A stretch of 49,564 bases of DNA, taken from positions 1 through 49,564 of the forward strand of contig CAZLIC010000022.1 in the NCBI GenBank assembly GCA_964559535.1, written 5' to 3'. This DNA comes from CAZLIC01 sp964559535. Lineage in GTDB: Bacteria; Pseudomonadota; Alphaproteobacteria; Rhodobacterales; Rhodobacteraceae. Under the pieces are notes generated by a model. The model searched no databases and was not told the origin of the DNA. It saw nothing but the letters and a program-made list of their open reading frames with translations. Of this stretch, positions 1 to 7,464 are shown one piece after another; the stretch's first letter is position 1; each line of letters opens with the position of its first letter. A program made the translations under genes and the position numbers.

Positions 1-56
1 CTGTGCCAGGCGATCAGTGAACGGACTGGGGACCCGATCGGTTTGGTTGACCTGCC

Positions 57-108
57 GCACGCCGGGGGCTCTGCCCCCGGACCCCCGGGGTATTTTGGCA
101 AGGGGAGC
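57..108. repeat. Rhodobacterales-type intergenic element (GC hairpin plus GGGGTATTTTGG)
   Basis: The 244 bases before the first gene hold no convincing coding sequence. They contain GCCGGGGGCT-CTGCCCCCGG followed by ACCCCCGGGGTATTTTGGCA. The first part folds into a GGGGGC/GCCCCC stem, followed shortly by a T run. From general knowledge of Rhodobacter and Paracoccus genomes, this type of sequence recurs between genes and often sits where terminators lie. A second, partial copy with the same GGGGTATTT core lies at about 3642-3672. Whether it acts as a terminator for a gene upstream of the window cannot be seen. Confidence 0.55.
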
Positions 109-244
109 GGGAGGGGGGCGGCGCAATGGTGCCGCCGTGCCGACAGCGGGAGGCGGGGCAAGGTGGGAGCGGCGGTTGCGCCGCGGCCGGGGTGGCGATG
201 GCGGCCCCTTGCCCTTGGCGCGCGGCGGCGGCACCTTGCGCGGC

Positions 245-1633
245 ATGACCGACGCTTCGCCCCCCGCCACCGGCGGCCCGTCCTTCTGGCATGCCGATCT
301 TGGCGGCGCCCCGGCCCCGCGCCCGCCCCTGGACGGCGACATTGCGGCCGATGTCTGCATCATTGGCGCGGGCTACACCGGCCTGTGGACTGCGCTGTCG
401 CTGGCGGACCTGGCGCCCGACCTGCGCATTGTCATCGTCGAGGCGCGGTTTGCGGGCTATGGCGCCTCGGGGCGCAACGGCGGCTGGCTGACCGGCGGCT
501 TTGCCTGGAACCACGCGCGCTATGCCGCCACCGGCGGAGCAGGAGGCGTGCGGGCCATGGTGCGGGCGATGGAGGGGACAGTGGATGCCGTGGTGGGCTT
601 TGCCGGGGCCGAGGGGATTGACGCCGACATCCGGCGCACCGACGAGCTGACGGTGGCCACCACGCCCGCGCAGGTGGCGCGGATGACCGCCGAGGTGGCG
701 CATCGGCGGGGCTGGGGCGAGACGCGCGTCACCGTGATCGGCGCGGCCGAAGCCCGCAGGCGGATCGACATTCCCGGCCTGCGGGGCGCGATGGTGGTGG
801 CGGGCGTGGCGCGGGTACAGCCGGCGAAGCTGGCGCGCGGGCTGGCGGCGGCGGCCGAGCGGCGCGGCGTGCGGATTGCCGAGGGCACCTTGGCGCGTGC
901 CATCCGACCCGGCCGGGTGGAGACCGACCGCGGCACGGTCAGCGCGCGCGTCGTGCTGCGCGCGACCGAGGGGTTCACGGCCAACCTGCCGGGGCATCAC
1001 CGCGACTGGCTGCCGCTGAATTCAGCGCAGATCGCCACGCCGCCGCTGCCGCCCGGGGCATGGGCGAAGATCGGCTGGGAGGGACATGAGATTGTTGGCG
1101 ATTTCGCTAATGACTATTGCTACTGCCAGCGCACGCGCGAGGGGCGCATCACGGTGGGCGCGCGTGGCGTTCCCTACCGGTTCGGCAGCCGCACCGATGA
1201 CGAGGGCCACCCCGATGCCGAAACGATCCGTCGGCTGACCGCCATCTTGCACCGGCACTTTCCGGCGGCGGCAGACCTTGGCGCGGCGCATGCCTGGTGC
1301 GGTGTTCTGGGCGTGCCGCGCGACTGGTGCGCGTCGGTGGGGTTCGATCCGGCGACGGGGATGGGCTATGCCGGGGGCTATGTGGGGGATGGCGTTTCGA
1401 CGTCGAACCTTGCGGGGCGTACGCTGGCGGATCTGGTGTTGGGGCGTGACACGGCGCTGGCGCGGCTGCCCTGGGTGAACCGCAAGGTGCGCCGGTGGGA
1501 ACCGGAGCCGCTGCGCTGGCTGGGGGTGCACGGGATGTACGCGCTGCTGAACGCCGCCGACCGGGCCGAGCGTGGCGGCGGGCCGCCGTCGCGGCTGGCG
1601 GCCCTGGGCAACTGGCTGACGGGGCGGGCGTGA
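245..1633 (+). CDS. FAD-dependent oxidoreductase (DAO family, PuuB/OrdL-like)
   Basis: A 462-residue flavoenzyme of the D-amino-acid-oxidase fold. Members oxidise amines, such as gamma-glutamylputrescine, or amino acids using FAD. The start at ATG 245 is chosen because the N-terminus then reads straight into the Rossmann fold; upstream in-frame sequence is low complexity. GAGYTG at residues 41-46 with Glu66 at the end of the second strand is the dinucleotide-binding motif. GASGRNGG at 73-80 is the flavin contact typical of the PuuB/OrdL branch. Near the C-terminus GYAGGYVGDGVSTSNLAG is the second FAD-binding segment. The gene is intact and alone on its strand; no polyamine genes are visible in the window, so the substrate is unknown. 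Confidence 0.85.
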   Translation: MTDASPPATGGPSFWHADLGGAPAPRPPLDGDIAADVCIIGAGYTGLWTALSLADLAPDLRIVIVEARFAGYGASGRNGGWLTGGFAWNHARYAATGGAGGVRAMVRAMEGTVDAVVGFAGAEGIDADIRRTDELTVATTPAQVARMTAEVAHRRGWGETRVTVIGAAEARRRIDIPGLRGAMVVAGVARVQPAKLARGLAAAAERRGVRIAEGTLARAIRPGRVETDRGTVSARVVLRATEGFTANLPGHHRDWLPLNSAQIATPPLPPGAWAKIGWEGHEIVGDFANDYCYCQRTREGRITVGARGVPYRFGSRTDDEGHPDAETIRRLTAILHRHFPAAADLGAAHAWCGVLGVPRDWCASVGFDPATGMGYAGGYVGDGVSTSNLAGRTLADLVLGRDTALARLPWVNRKVRRWEPEPLRWLGVHGMYALLNAADRAERGGGPPSRLAALGNWLTGRA

Positions 1634-1665
1634 ACGGGGCGGGCATGAGCGGGGCGGGCATGAGC
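1621..1665 (+). repeat. 15-bp tandem repeat, three copies, spanning a stop codon
   Basis: Three head-to-tail copies of GGGGCGGGCRTGARC occupy 1621-1635, 1636-1650 and 1651-1665; the last two are identical. The first copy contains the TGA stop of the FAD oxidoreductase. Because the unit is 15 bp, each copy carries a TGA in the same frame. This looks like a local slippage duplication. Confidence 0.85.
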
Positions 1666-1733
1666 AGAACCGGGCGGCTGCACGGCGGGCAGGGCACGGC
1701 GCGCTGCCGTCAGATGCGGCGGGGGGGCAGGCC

Positions 1734-2411
1734 GTGCCGGACGCGCTGATCGTTGCCCATGGCCAGCCGAGCGACCCGGCGCCGCAGGAGGCCGCCGTGG
1801 CGGCGCTGGCGGCGCGGGTGCAGGGGTTGGCCCCGGGATGGCGCGTGCGGGGGGCAACCCTGGCGGCCGACGGGGCCCTGGAGGCGGCGCTTGCGGGGCT
1901 GGAGGCACCGCGGGTGGTGCCGTTCTTCATGGCCGAGGGGTTTTTCACGCGCAGCGTGCTGCCGCGGCGGCTGGCGCATGCCAGGGCCGCGGGGCTGCGC
2001 ATCACCGCGGCCTTCGGCCACCTGCCCGGGCTGGCCGACCTGGCCGTGCAGGCAGCGGTTCAGGGCACTGCCGGACCGCTGCGGCAGACCACGCTGCTGT
2101 TGGTGGCGCATGGCAGCAGGGTGTCGCGCGCCTCGGCCGCGGGGGCGCGGGCGATGGCGGCGCAAATTGCGCATCACGCGCCGTTTGGACGGGTGCTGAC
2201 GGCCTTTGTGGAAGAGCCGCCATCGATTGCCCAAGCGGCACGCGGGTTGGGGCCGCTTGCCACCGTACTGCCATTCTTCGCGCTGCGGGCGGGGCATGTG
2301 GCAGAGGACGTGCCGCGGGGGCTGGCGGCGGTGGGGTTCCGCGGCGTGCTGCTGCCCGCTCTGGGCGAACATCCGGGGGCGGCCGGGGTGATTGCGGCGG
2401 CGCTGGTGTAG
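1734..2411 (+). CDS. CbiX-type sirohydrochlorin chelatase family protein
   Basis: A 225-residue protein with two CbiX-like halves. CbiX/SirB enzymes insert cobalt or iron into sirohydrochlorin for cobalamin or siroheme synthesis. The metal-binding histidines are visible in VAHGQPSDP (His9) and VAHGSRVSR (His126). The start is GTG 1734, the first codon giving this strand-His motif at the expected distance. The window also encodes cobS and cobT far downstream, which fits a cobalamin-making organism, but the metal used here cannot be told from sequence. The TAG stop forms the first bases of a large inverted repeat shared with the convergent hisE. Confidence 0.75.
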   Translation: MPDALIVAHGQPSDPAPQEAAVAALAARVQGLAPGWRVRGATLAADGALEAALAGLEAPRVVPFFMAEGFFTRSVLPRRLAHARAAGLRITAAFGHLPGLADLAVQAAVQGTAGPLRQTTLLLVAHGSRVSRASAAGARAMAAQIAHHAPFGRVLTAFVEEPPSIAQAARGLGPLATVLPFFALRAGHVAEDVPRGLAAVGFRGVLLPALGEHPGAAGVIAAALV

Positions 2412-2465
2412 GGTGGGCAATCTGCCCACCTTCCGGTACCAGTGGTGGGCAGATTGCCCACCCTA
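2409..2465. repeat. REP-like nested inverted repeat between convergent genes
   Basis: Two perfect inverse 22-bp arms, 2409-2430 and 2444-2465, flank a 13-base centre. Each arm is itself a hairpin: GGTGGGCA-ATC-TGCCCACC in the left arm and GGTGGGCA-GAT-TGCCCACC in the right. The outer three bases of each arm are the TAG stop codons of the chelatase gene (plus) and hisE (minus). Such TAGGGTGGGCA elements resemble REP sequences known in many proteobacteria. It probably also serves as a bidirectional RNA hairpin at both 3' ends. Confidence 0.85.
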
Positions 2466-2768
2466 CCTTGCGGCCTTCTCGGCCAGGCCGGAGGTGACCT
2501 GGCGGCGGGCGAGTTCGTCCATCACCGCCTGCAGCGGCACGTCGCGGGAGGCGAGCATCACCAGAAGGTGGTAGAGCACGTCCGCCGATTCCGACACCAG
2601 CCGGTCACGGTCGCCCTTCACCGCCTCGATCACCGCTTCGACCGACTCTTCCCCGAACTTCTTGGCGCAGGCGTCCGGCCCCCTGGACAGCAGCCTGGCG
2701 GTCCACGAACTGTCGGGGTCGGCGCCGCGGCGGGTGGCGATCACGGCCATCAGGTCGTCCAGGGTCAT
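2463..2768 (-). CDS. hisE: Phosphoribosyl-ATP pyrophosphatase
   Basis: A 101-residue enzyme hydrolysing PR-ATP to PR-AMP, the second step of histidine synthesis. The all-alpha MazG-like fold is recognised by KFGEESVEAVIEA at residues 37-49, which carries the metal-binding glutamates, and by SESADVLYHLLVML at 58-71. Length fits a free-standing HisE, so a separate hisI must lie elsewhere. Start ATG 2768 overlaps the TGA of hisF by four bases (ATGA), so the two are translationally coupled. The stop lies inside the REP-like inverted repeat. Confidence 0.95.
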   Translation of the reverse strand: MTLDDLMAVIATRRGADPDSSWTARLLSRGPDACAKKFGEESVEAVIEAVKGDRDRLVSESADVLYHLLVMLASRDVPLQAVMDELARRQVTSGLAEKAAR

Positions 2769-3526
2769 GTCAGCCTCACCGGGATGCCGGCCGCGGCCAT
2801 GTGGGCCTTGGCCTGGGCGATGGTAAAGGTGCCGAAGTGGAAGATCGAGGCCGCCAGCACCGCCGATGCATGGCCTTCGGTGACGCCTTCCACCAGATGG
2901 TCCAGCGTGCCGACGCCGCCCGAGGCGATCACCGGCACGGCCACGGCATCGGCCACGGCGCGGGTGAGCGGGAGGTTGAACCCGGCCTTGGTCCCGTCCC
3001 GGTCCATCGAGGTCAGGAGGATTTCCCCGGCGCCGAGTTCGGCGACCTGCACGGCAAACGCCACCGCGTCGATCCCGGTGGGCCGCCGCCCGCCGTGGGT
3101 GAAGATCTCCCACCGCCCCGGCGCCACGGTCTTGGCATCCACCGCCACCACGATGCACTGCGCCCCGAACCGGTCCGCCGCCCGCGCCACCACCGCGGGG
3201 TCGGCCACGGCGGCCGAGTTGAAGCTGACCTTGTCGGCGCCTGCCAGCAAAAGCGCGCGCACATCCTCGGGCGTCCTGACCCCGCCGCCGACCGTCAGCG
3301 GCATGAAGCAGCGCTCGGCGGTGCGGGTGACGAGGTCGAACATCGTGCCGCGGTTTTCGTGCGTGGCGTGGATGTCGAGGAAGCAGAGCTCATCCGCCCC
3401 CGCCGCGTCATAGGCCGCCGCAGCCTCGACCGGATCGCCCGCGTCGACCAGGTTCACGAAGTTCACCCCCTTCACCACGCGGCCGTCGGCCACGTCGAGG
3501 CAGGGGATGAGGCGGGTCTTGAGCAT
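2765..3526 (-). CDS. hisF: Imidazole glycerol phosphate synthase, cyclase subunit
   Basis: A 253-residue TIM barrel that, with HisH, converts PRFAR and ammonia to imidazole-glycerol phosphate and AICAR. The N-terminus MLKTRLIPCLDVADGRVVKG carries the catalytic Asp11; the second catalytic aspartate is in SMDRDGT near residue 131. Phosphate-binding ends GGVRTPEDV and ASGGVGTLDHL are intact. Full length for the family. The gene is preceded by G/C homopolymers and a scaffold gap, so its promoter region cannot be read; downstream it overlaps hisE. Confidence 0.97.
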   Translation of the reverse strand: MLKTRLIPCLDVADGRVVKGVNFVNLVDAGDPVEAAAAYDAAGADELCFLDIHATHENRGTMFDLVTRTAERCFMPLTVGGGVRTPEDVRALLLAGADKVSFNSAAVADPAVVARAADRFGAQCIVVAVDAKTVAPGRWEIFTHGGRRPTGIDAVAFAVQVAELGAGEILLTSMDRDGTKAGFNLPLTRAVADAVAVPVIASGGVGTLDHLVEGVTEGHASAVLAASIFHFGTFTIAQAKAHMAAAGIPVRLT

Positions 3527-3550
3527 GCGGGCGTGGCCTTTGCGGAAAGC

Positions 3551-3641
3551 GGGGGGGGGGGGGGGCCCCCCGCCCCCCCCCCGGGGGGGGGGAGGTAAAG
3601 GGGGGGGGCGGGGGGGAGGGCGGGGGGGCGGNNNNNNNNNN
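3551..3641. other. Homopolymer G/C block and 10-N assembly gap
   Basis: A run of 15 G, then C6, G, C10 and G10, more G-rich sequence, and finally ten N at 3632-3641. The pattern is not like any natural neighbour sequence in this window and sits exactly at a contig join. It is best read as sequencing or assembly artefact at the ends of two joined contigs. The stretch from 3527 to 3710 contains no gene. The true distance between hisF and the small membrane protein gene is unknown. Confidence 0.9.
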
Positions 3642-3672
3642 CCCCGTGGGGTATTTCAACAAAGATGAGGGG
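3642..3672. repeat. Partial copy of the GGGGTATTT intergenic element
   Basis: Directly after the N gap the sequence reads CCCCGTGGGGTATTTCAACA followed by AAGATGA. This matches the CCCCGGGGTATTT-(N)-AAGATGA pattern seen in Rhodobacterales intergenic repeats and shares its core with the element at 57-108. A hairpin-forming, multi-copy sequence would explain why the assembly broke here. Confidence 0.5.
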
Positions 3673-3710
3673 GCAAGGGCAGAGAGCGGCGTGCCGATCA
3701 GCCGCGCGGT

Positions 3711-3986
3711 TCACCTTGGCGGGTCGAAGATGATCTCTTTGACAAGAACGAGGATGACGATCGCCAAGCCCGCGATAGGGCCGATGGCCGGGCCGAGAAA
3801 GGACCAGAATATCCACCATTCATAGAGAAGCGAACTCACATCTTTCCCGCTGACGATGCACCCTTCGAAGCCGCCCCCATGACTCTGGCAACCCGGAAGG
3901 AGGCGAAGCACGCCGCCAAGGGCAAACAGAGGGACCATCCAGACAAGCAGCGCGCTTATGAGGAACAACTTGAACCTGGGGTTCAT
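3711..3986 (-). CDS. Small two-span membrane protein, unknown function
   Basis: A 91-residue protein that I do not recognise. Residues about 6-30 (FKLFLISALLVWMVPLFALG) and 57-84 (EWWIFWSFLGPAIGPIAGLA onward) are hydrophobic enough to span the membrane. Between them is a polar loop with two cysteines (GCQSHGGGFEGCIVSG), which could form a disulfide if periplasmic. It lies 30 bases downstream of hisA on the same strand. Within the his cluster this suggests co-transcription rather than a role in histidine synthesis. Confidence that it is a real gene rests on membrane character and position. Confidence 0.6.
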   Translation of the reverse strand: MNPRFKLFLISALLVWMVPLFALGGVLRLLPGCQSHGGGFEGCIVSGKDVSSLLYEWWIFWSFLGPAIGPIAGLAIVILVLVKEIIFDPPR

Positions 3987-4016
3987 GGCGGTTGGCTCCG
4001 TCTCGGGCGGCAGGGC

Positions 4017-4745
4017 TTAGCTTGCCACCCCCGAAAGAAGCGCCAGCGCCGCCCGCAGGTCAATCGCCCCCTCGTAGAGCGCCCGGCCCGAAATGGCCCC
4101 GGCGATCACGCCGGTGGCCTGCAGGGCGCGCAGGTCGTCCAGGGTGGAGACGCCGCCCGAGGCGATGACGGGGATGGTGACGGCGCGGGCCAAAGCCTCG
4201 GTGGCCGGGATGTTGGGGCCGGCCATGGCGCCGTCGCGGTCGATGTCGGTGTAGATGAGGGCGGCGACGCCTGCGTCCTCGTAGGACCGCGCCAGGTCGG
4301 TGGCCTGCACTGTGGTGTCCTCGGCCCAGCCCCGGGTGGCCACCAGGCCGCGGCGGGCGTCGATGCCCACGGCCACGCGGCCCGGGAATGCGCGGGCGGC
4401 CTGCCGCACCAGCGCGGGGTCTTCCACCGCCACGGTGCCCAGGATCACCCGGGCGATGCCGCATTCCAGCCACATCCCGACCGTGGCCATGTCGCGGATG
4501 CCGCCGCCCAGCTGCACCGGCACGTCTACCGCGGCGAGAATGGCCTGAACCGCCGCGCCGTTCACCGGCTGGCCGGCAAAGGCGCCGTTCAGGTCCACCA
4601 GGTGCAGCCAGCGGCAACCTGCAGCAGCGAAGGCGCGGGCCTGTGCGGCGGGGTCTTCGCCGAACACGGTGGCCGCATTCATGTCGCCGCGCAAAAGGCG
4701 CACGCAGCGGCCATCCTTCAGGTCTATCGCCGGGTACAGGATCAT
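4017..4745 (-). CDS. hisA: ProFAR isomerase
   Basis: A 242-residue TIM barrel that opens the ribose ring of ProFAR to give PRFAR, the substrate of HisF/HisH. MILYPAIDLKDGRCVRL places catalytic Asp8; the partner is in YTDIDRDGAMAGPN near residue 129. GGGIRDMATV and ASGGVSTLDDL bind the phosphates. Start ATG 4745 is fixed by the family N-terminus. An inverted repeat in the 5' leader overlaps the likely ribosome binding site (see separate entry). The gene is divergent from the DUF2147 gene. Confidence 0.97.
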   Translation of the reverse strand: MILYPAIDLKDGRCVRLLRGDMNAATVFGEDPAAQARAFAAAGCRWLHLVDLNGAFAGQPVNGAAVQAILAAVDVPVQLGGGIRDMATVGMWLECGIARVILGTVAVEDPALVRQAARAFPGRVAVGIDARRGLVATRGWAEDTTVQATDLARSYEDAGVAALIYTDIDRDGAMAGPNIPATEALARAVTIPVIASGGVSTLDDLRALQATGVIAGAISGRALYEGAIDLRAALALLSGVAS

Positions 4746-4753
4746 GCGGCGCC

Positions 4754-4778
4754 CCTTGCCACAGACCGCTTGGCAAGG
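4754..4778 (-). promoter_or_regulatory. Leader hairpin over the hisA ribosome binding site
   Basis: On the minus strand CCTTGCCA-AGCGGTCTG-TGGCAAGG forms a perfect 8-bp stem ending nine bases before the hisA ATG. The 3' arm contains AAGG, the only purine-rich sequence near the start, so pairing could hide the ribosome binding site. As the region lies between divergent genes, the same inverted repeat could instead be a DNA operator. No leader peptide rich in histidine codons is seen. Confidence 0.4.
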
Positions 4779-4848
4779 AAAAGCCCCAACGTCACACTTG
4801 CCCGAATCCGTGCCTTGCGCGCAGATCAGGGCAAAGGGAGGACCAATC

Positions 4849-5241
4849 ATGAGAACCACGCTGATCGCGGCCGCACTGGCCCTGTTTGCCACCGCCGCCG
4901 TCGCCGACCCCGTTGAAGGCGTCTGGAAGACCAAGCCGGATGACAACGGCAACTTCGGCCATGTCCAGATCAAGCCCTGCGGCGCGGCCTTCTGCGGAAC
5001 GCTGGTGAAGGCGTTCGACGGGGCCGGTGCGCAGATTGACAGCCCCAACGTCGGCCGCAAGATTGTCTGGGACATGGTTGCCTATGGCGACGGCGTCTAT
5101 GACGACGGCAAGGTCTGGGCGCCGGACCGCGACAAGACCTATGACGCCAAGATGCAGCTGTCGGGCGCGACGCTGGCGGTTTCAGGCTGCGTGCTGGGCG
5201 GGACGATCTGCCGCGCCTCGGAGTGGACACGCGCGCAATAG
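4849..5241 (+). CDS. DUF2147 family exported protein
   Basis: A 130-residue protein with a signal peptide (MRTTLIAAALALFATAAVAD, cleavage after about residue 19). The rest is the small beta-rich DUF2147 domain: DPVEGVWKTKPDD at the start, and PCGAAFCGTLV carrying two cysteines. A second cysteine pair lies in SGCVLGGTICRASEW. Family members are periplasmic with no firmly established activity. GGGAGG precedes ATG 4849 at good spacing. It is encoded opposite to the his genes and only 56 bases before the EamA transporter gene. Confidence 0.85.
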   Translation: MRTTLIAAALALFATAAVADPVEGVWKTKPDDNGNFGHVQIKPCGAAFCGTLVKAFDGAGAQIDSPNVGRKIVWDMVAYGDGVYDDGKVWAPDRDKTYDAKMQLSGATLAVSGCVLGGTICRASEWTRAQ

Positions 5242-5297
5242 CGGTTCGCGCAGGATCCGGGTCGCAGCCTGGTGCCGGACCGCTGTACGTCCGGCAC

Positions 5298-6161
5298 ATG
5301 ATGATGACAGCATCCGACTGGTTCTGCCTGTGCCTGCTTGCCCTGATCTGGGGTGGCACGTTTCCGCTGATCGAGATCGCGGGGCCGCATCTTCCGGCCC
5401 TGTCGCTGGTCTGGCTGCGGGTGGCGCTGGCGGCGGGCGTTTTGGCCCTGGCCGGGGCGCGGGTGCCACCCCGGGCGGTGTGGCCCGCGTTTGTGGTCAT
5501 GGGTGCGCTGAACAACGCCCTGCCCTTTACCTTCATCACGCTGGCGCAGGGGCGGCTGGACGGCGCGTTGGCCGCCATCCTGAACGCCACGACGCCGCTG
5601 TTCGCACTGGTCATGGCCGCGCTGGCCGGGCAGGACCGGCTGACGCTGCCGCGCGTGGCGGGCCTTCTGGCGGGCCTTGCCGGGGTGGGGGTGCTGACGG
5701 GGGCGTTGCCGCAGGGCGGAATGGCGGCAATGGGGCTGTGCCTGCTGGCCGCGCTGTCCTATGCGCTGGCAGGGGTCTGGGCACGGCGGCGGCTGACGGG
5801 GATTGCGCCGATGTCTTCGGCACTGGGCATGCTGGCTGCGGCGGCGGTCATCCTGTTGCCCGCGGCGCTGCTGCATGACCGCCCCTGGACGCTGCCCATG
5901 CCCCCTGCCCCGGCCTGGGCCGCGGTGGCCACGCTGGCCGTGCTGGGAACCGCCTTTGCCTATGGGCTGTACTTCCGTCTGCTGGCGGATGTGGGCGCGG
6001 TGAACCTGCTGCTGGTCACCTTCCTGGTGCCGGTCAGCGCCATCGCGCTGTCGGTCGCGTTCCTGGGCGAAGTGATGGCGCTGCGGCATTGGGCCGGGCT
6101 TGTGCTGATCCTCGGCGGCCTGGCGCTGGCAACGCGCAGGCCGCGCGGGGCGGCGGGCTGA
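5298..6161 (+). CDS. EamA (DMT superfamily) transporter
   Basis: A 287-residue integral membrane protein with the expected ten helices in two EamA repeats. The opening WFCLCLLALIWGGTFPLIEI and the second repeat with LGTAFAYGLYFRLLADVGAV are family hallmarks, as is the terminal LAGLVLILGGLALA-like helix. Such proteins export amino acids, nucleotides or other metabolites; the substrate cannot be inferred here. Three consecutive ATG codons start at 5298; any of them may be used. It follows the DUF2147 gene in the same direction and converges on hisH. Confidence 0.88.
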   Translation: MMMTASDWFCLCLLALIWGGTFPLIEIAGPHLPALSLVWLRVALAAGVLALAGARVPPRAVWPAFVVMGALNNALPFTFITLAQGRLDGALAAILNATTPLFALVMAALAGQDRLTLPRVAGLLAGLAGVGVLTGALPQGGMAAMGLCLLAALSYALAGVWARRRLTGIAPMSSALGMLAAAAVILLPAALLHDRPWTLPMPPAPAWAAVATLAVLGTAFAYGLYFRLLADVGAVNLLLVTFLVPVSAIALSVAFLGEVMALRHWAGLVLILGGLALATRRPRGAAG

Positions 6162-6171
6162 ACCCTGCGCG

Positions 6172-6807
6172 CTACGGCGCCCAGCGCAGGAAGTTGGCGA
6201 TGATGCGCAGGCCGGTGGCCTGGCTTTTCTCGGGATGGAACTGCGTGCCCACCATGTTGCCGCGCGCCACAATGGCGGTGACCGCCCCGCCATAGTCCAC
6301 ATGGGCCAGTCGTTCGGCCGGGCGGCTGACGGCCAGGTGGTACGAATGCACGAAATAGGCGTGGTCGCCGCTGCACACGCCCGCCAGCACCGGGTGGTCC
6401 TGTTCGACGACAAGGTCGTTCCAGCCCATGTGCGGCACTTTCAGGCCTGGCGCCTCGATCCGCCGCACCTCGCCGCCGATCCAGCCAAGACCCTGGGTTT
6501 CCGCGTATTCCAGCCCACGCTCGGCCATCATCTGCATGCCCACGCAGATGCCCAGGAACGGTCGCCCCCTCGCCTCCACCGCCTCGACCAGCGCCTCGGC
6601 CAGCCCGCCCTTGGCCCCCAGCGCCCGGCGGCAGGCCGGAAAGGCGCCGTCGCCCGGCAGCACGATGCGGTCGGCGCGCGCCACATCCTCGGGCCGGTCG
6701 CTGACCAGCACGCCGCCCGACCCGGTCTCGGCCGCCATCCGTTCGAACGCCTTCTGCGCCGAGTGCAGGTTGCCGGATTCGTAGTCGATCAGGACCGTCA
6801 GGCTCAC
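6172..6807 (-). CDS. hisH: Imidazole glycerol phosphate synthase, glutaminase subunit
   Basis: A 211-residue class I glutamine amidotransferase supplying ammonia to HisF. The catalytic triad is visible: Cys88 in GICVGMQ, and His191 and Glu193 in QFHPEKSQ. The oxyanion loop PGDGAF is at 51-56. Start GTG 6807 overlaps the hisB TGA by four bases (GTGA), so hisB and hisH are coupled. hisA and hisF lie downstream on the same strand but are separated by about 1.4 kb of oppositely oriented genes, so the his genes form at least two transcription units. Confidence 0.96.
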   Translation of the reverse strand: MSLTVLIDYESGNLHSAQKAFERMAAETGSGGVLVSDRPEDVARADRIVLPGDGAFPACRRALGAKGGLAEALVEAVEARGRPFLGICVGMQMMAERGLEYAETQGLGWIGGEVRRIEAPGLKVPHMGWNDLVVEQDHPVLAGVCSGDHAYFVHSYHLAVSRPAERLAHVDYGGAVTAIVARGNMVGTQFHPEKSQATGLRIIANFLRWAP

Positions 6808-7391
6808 AGCGTGCCCTTGGTGGATGGCACGGCGCCTGCCCGCCGCGGGTCGGGCTCGACCGCCATGCGCAGGGCGCGCGCCACGGCCTTGAAGGCGGCC
6901 TCGGCAATGTGATGGCTGTTCAGGCCATGCACCAGATCAACGTGCAAGGTGATGCCGCCATGGGTGGACAGCGCCTGGAAGAATTCGCGCACCAGTTCGG
7001 TGTCGAAACTGCCGATGTTGCAGGCCGGAAAGGAAAGGTTCCACACCAGATAGGGCCGGCCCGAGAGATCCAGCGCGCAGGCGACCTGCGCATCGTCCAT
7101 GGCGACGCGGGCGTCGCCATAGCGGCGGATGCCCCGCTTGTCGCCCAGAGCCTGCGCCAGCGCCTGCCCCAGCGCGATGCCGCAATCCTCGACCGTGTGG
7201 TGATCGTCGATCTGCAGGTCGCCGTTCGCGGTCAGGTCGATGTCGATCAGGGAATGGCGCGCAAGCTGGTCCAGCATGTGGTCGAAGAAGCCCACGCCGG
7301 TGGCCAGCGTTGCCGCCCCCGTGCCGTCCAGCGCCACCGAGACCGCGATCCTTGTCTCGTTGGTCGCCCGTTCCACCCGCGCCTGCCGCAT
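6804..7391 (-). CDS. hisB: Imidazoleglycerol-phosphate dehydratase
   Basis: A 195-residue monofunctional IGPD dehydrating imidazole-glycerol phosphate to imidazole-acetol phosphate. Duplicated metal-binding histidine motifs are visible: FFDHMLDQLARH and DDHHTVEDCGI in the first half, and the second-half pair STHGGITLHV and LNSHHIAEAAFKA. Length is that of the single-domain enzyme without the phosphatase part found in enterobacteria. It is first in the minus-strand hisBH unit; a non-coding stretch of about 70 bases separates it from the end of the LysE gene. Confidence 0.96.
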   Translation of the reverse strand: MRQARVERATNETRIAVSVALDGTGAATLATGVGFFDHMLDQLARHSLIDIDLTANGDLQIDDHHTVEDCGIALGQALAQALGDKRGIRRYGDARVAMDDAQVACALDLSGRPYLVWNLSFPACNIGSFDTELVREFFQALSTHGGITLHVDLVHGLNSHHIAEAAFKAVARALRMAVEPDPRRAGAVPSTKGTL

Positions 7392-7464
7392 GTCAGCCTC
7401 CGCCGTTGCGCGGGCCTTATAGGGCGGGGGCCGCGGCGGATAAAGCCTTACATCCGCAACAGCG

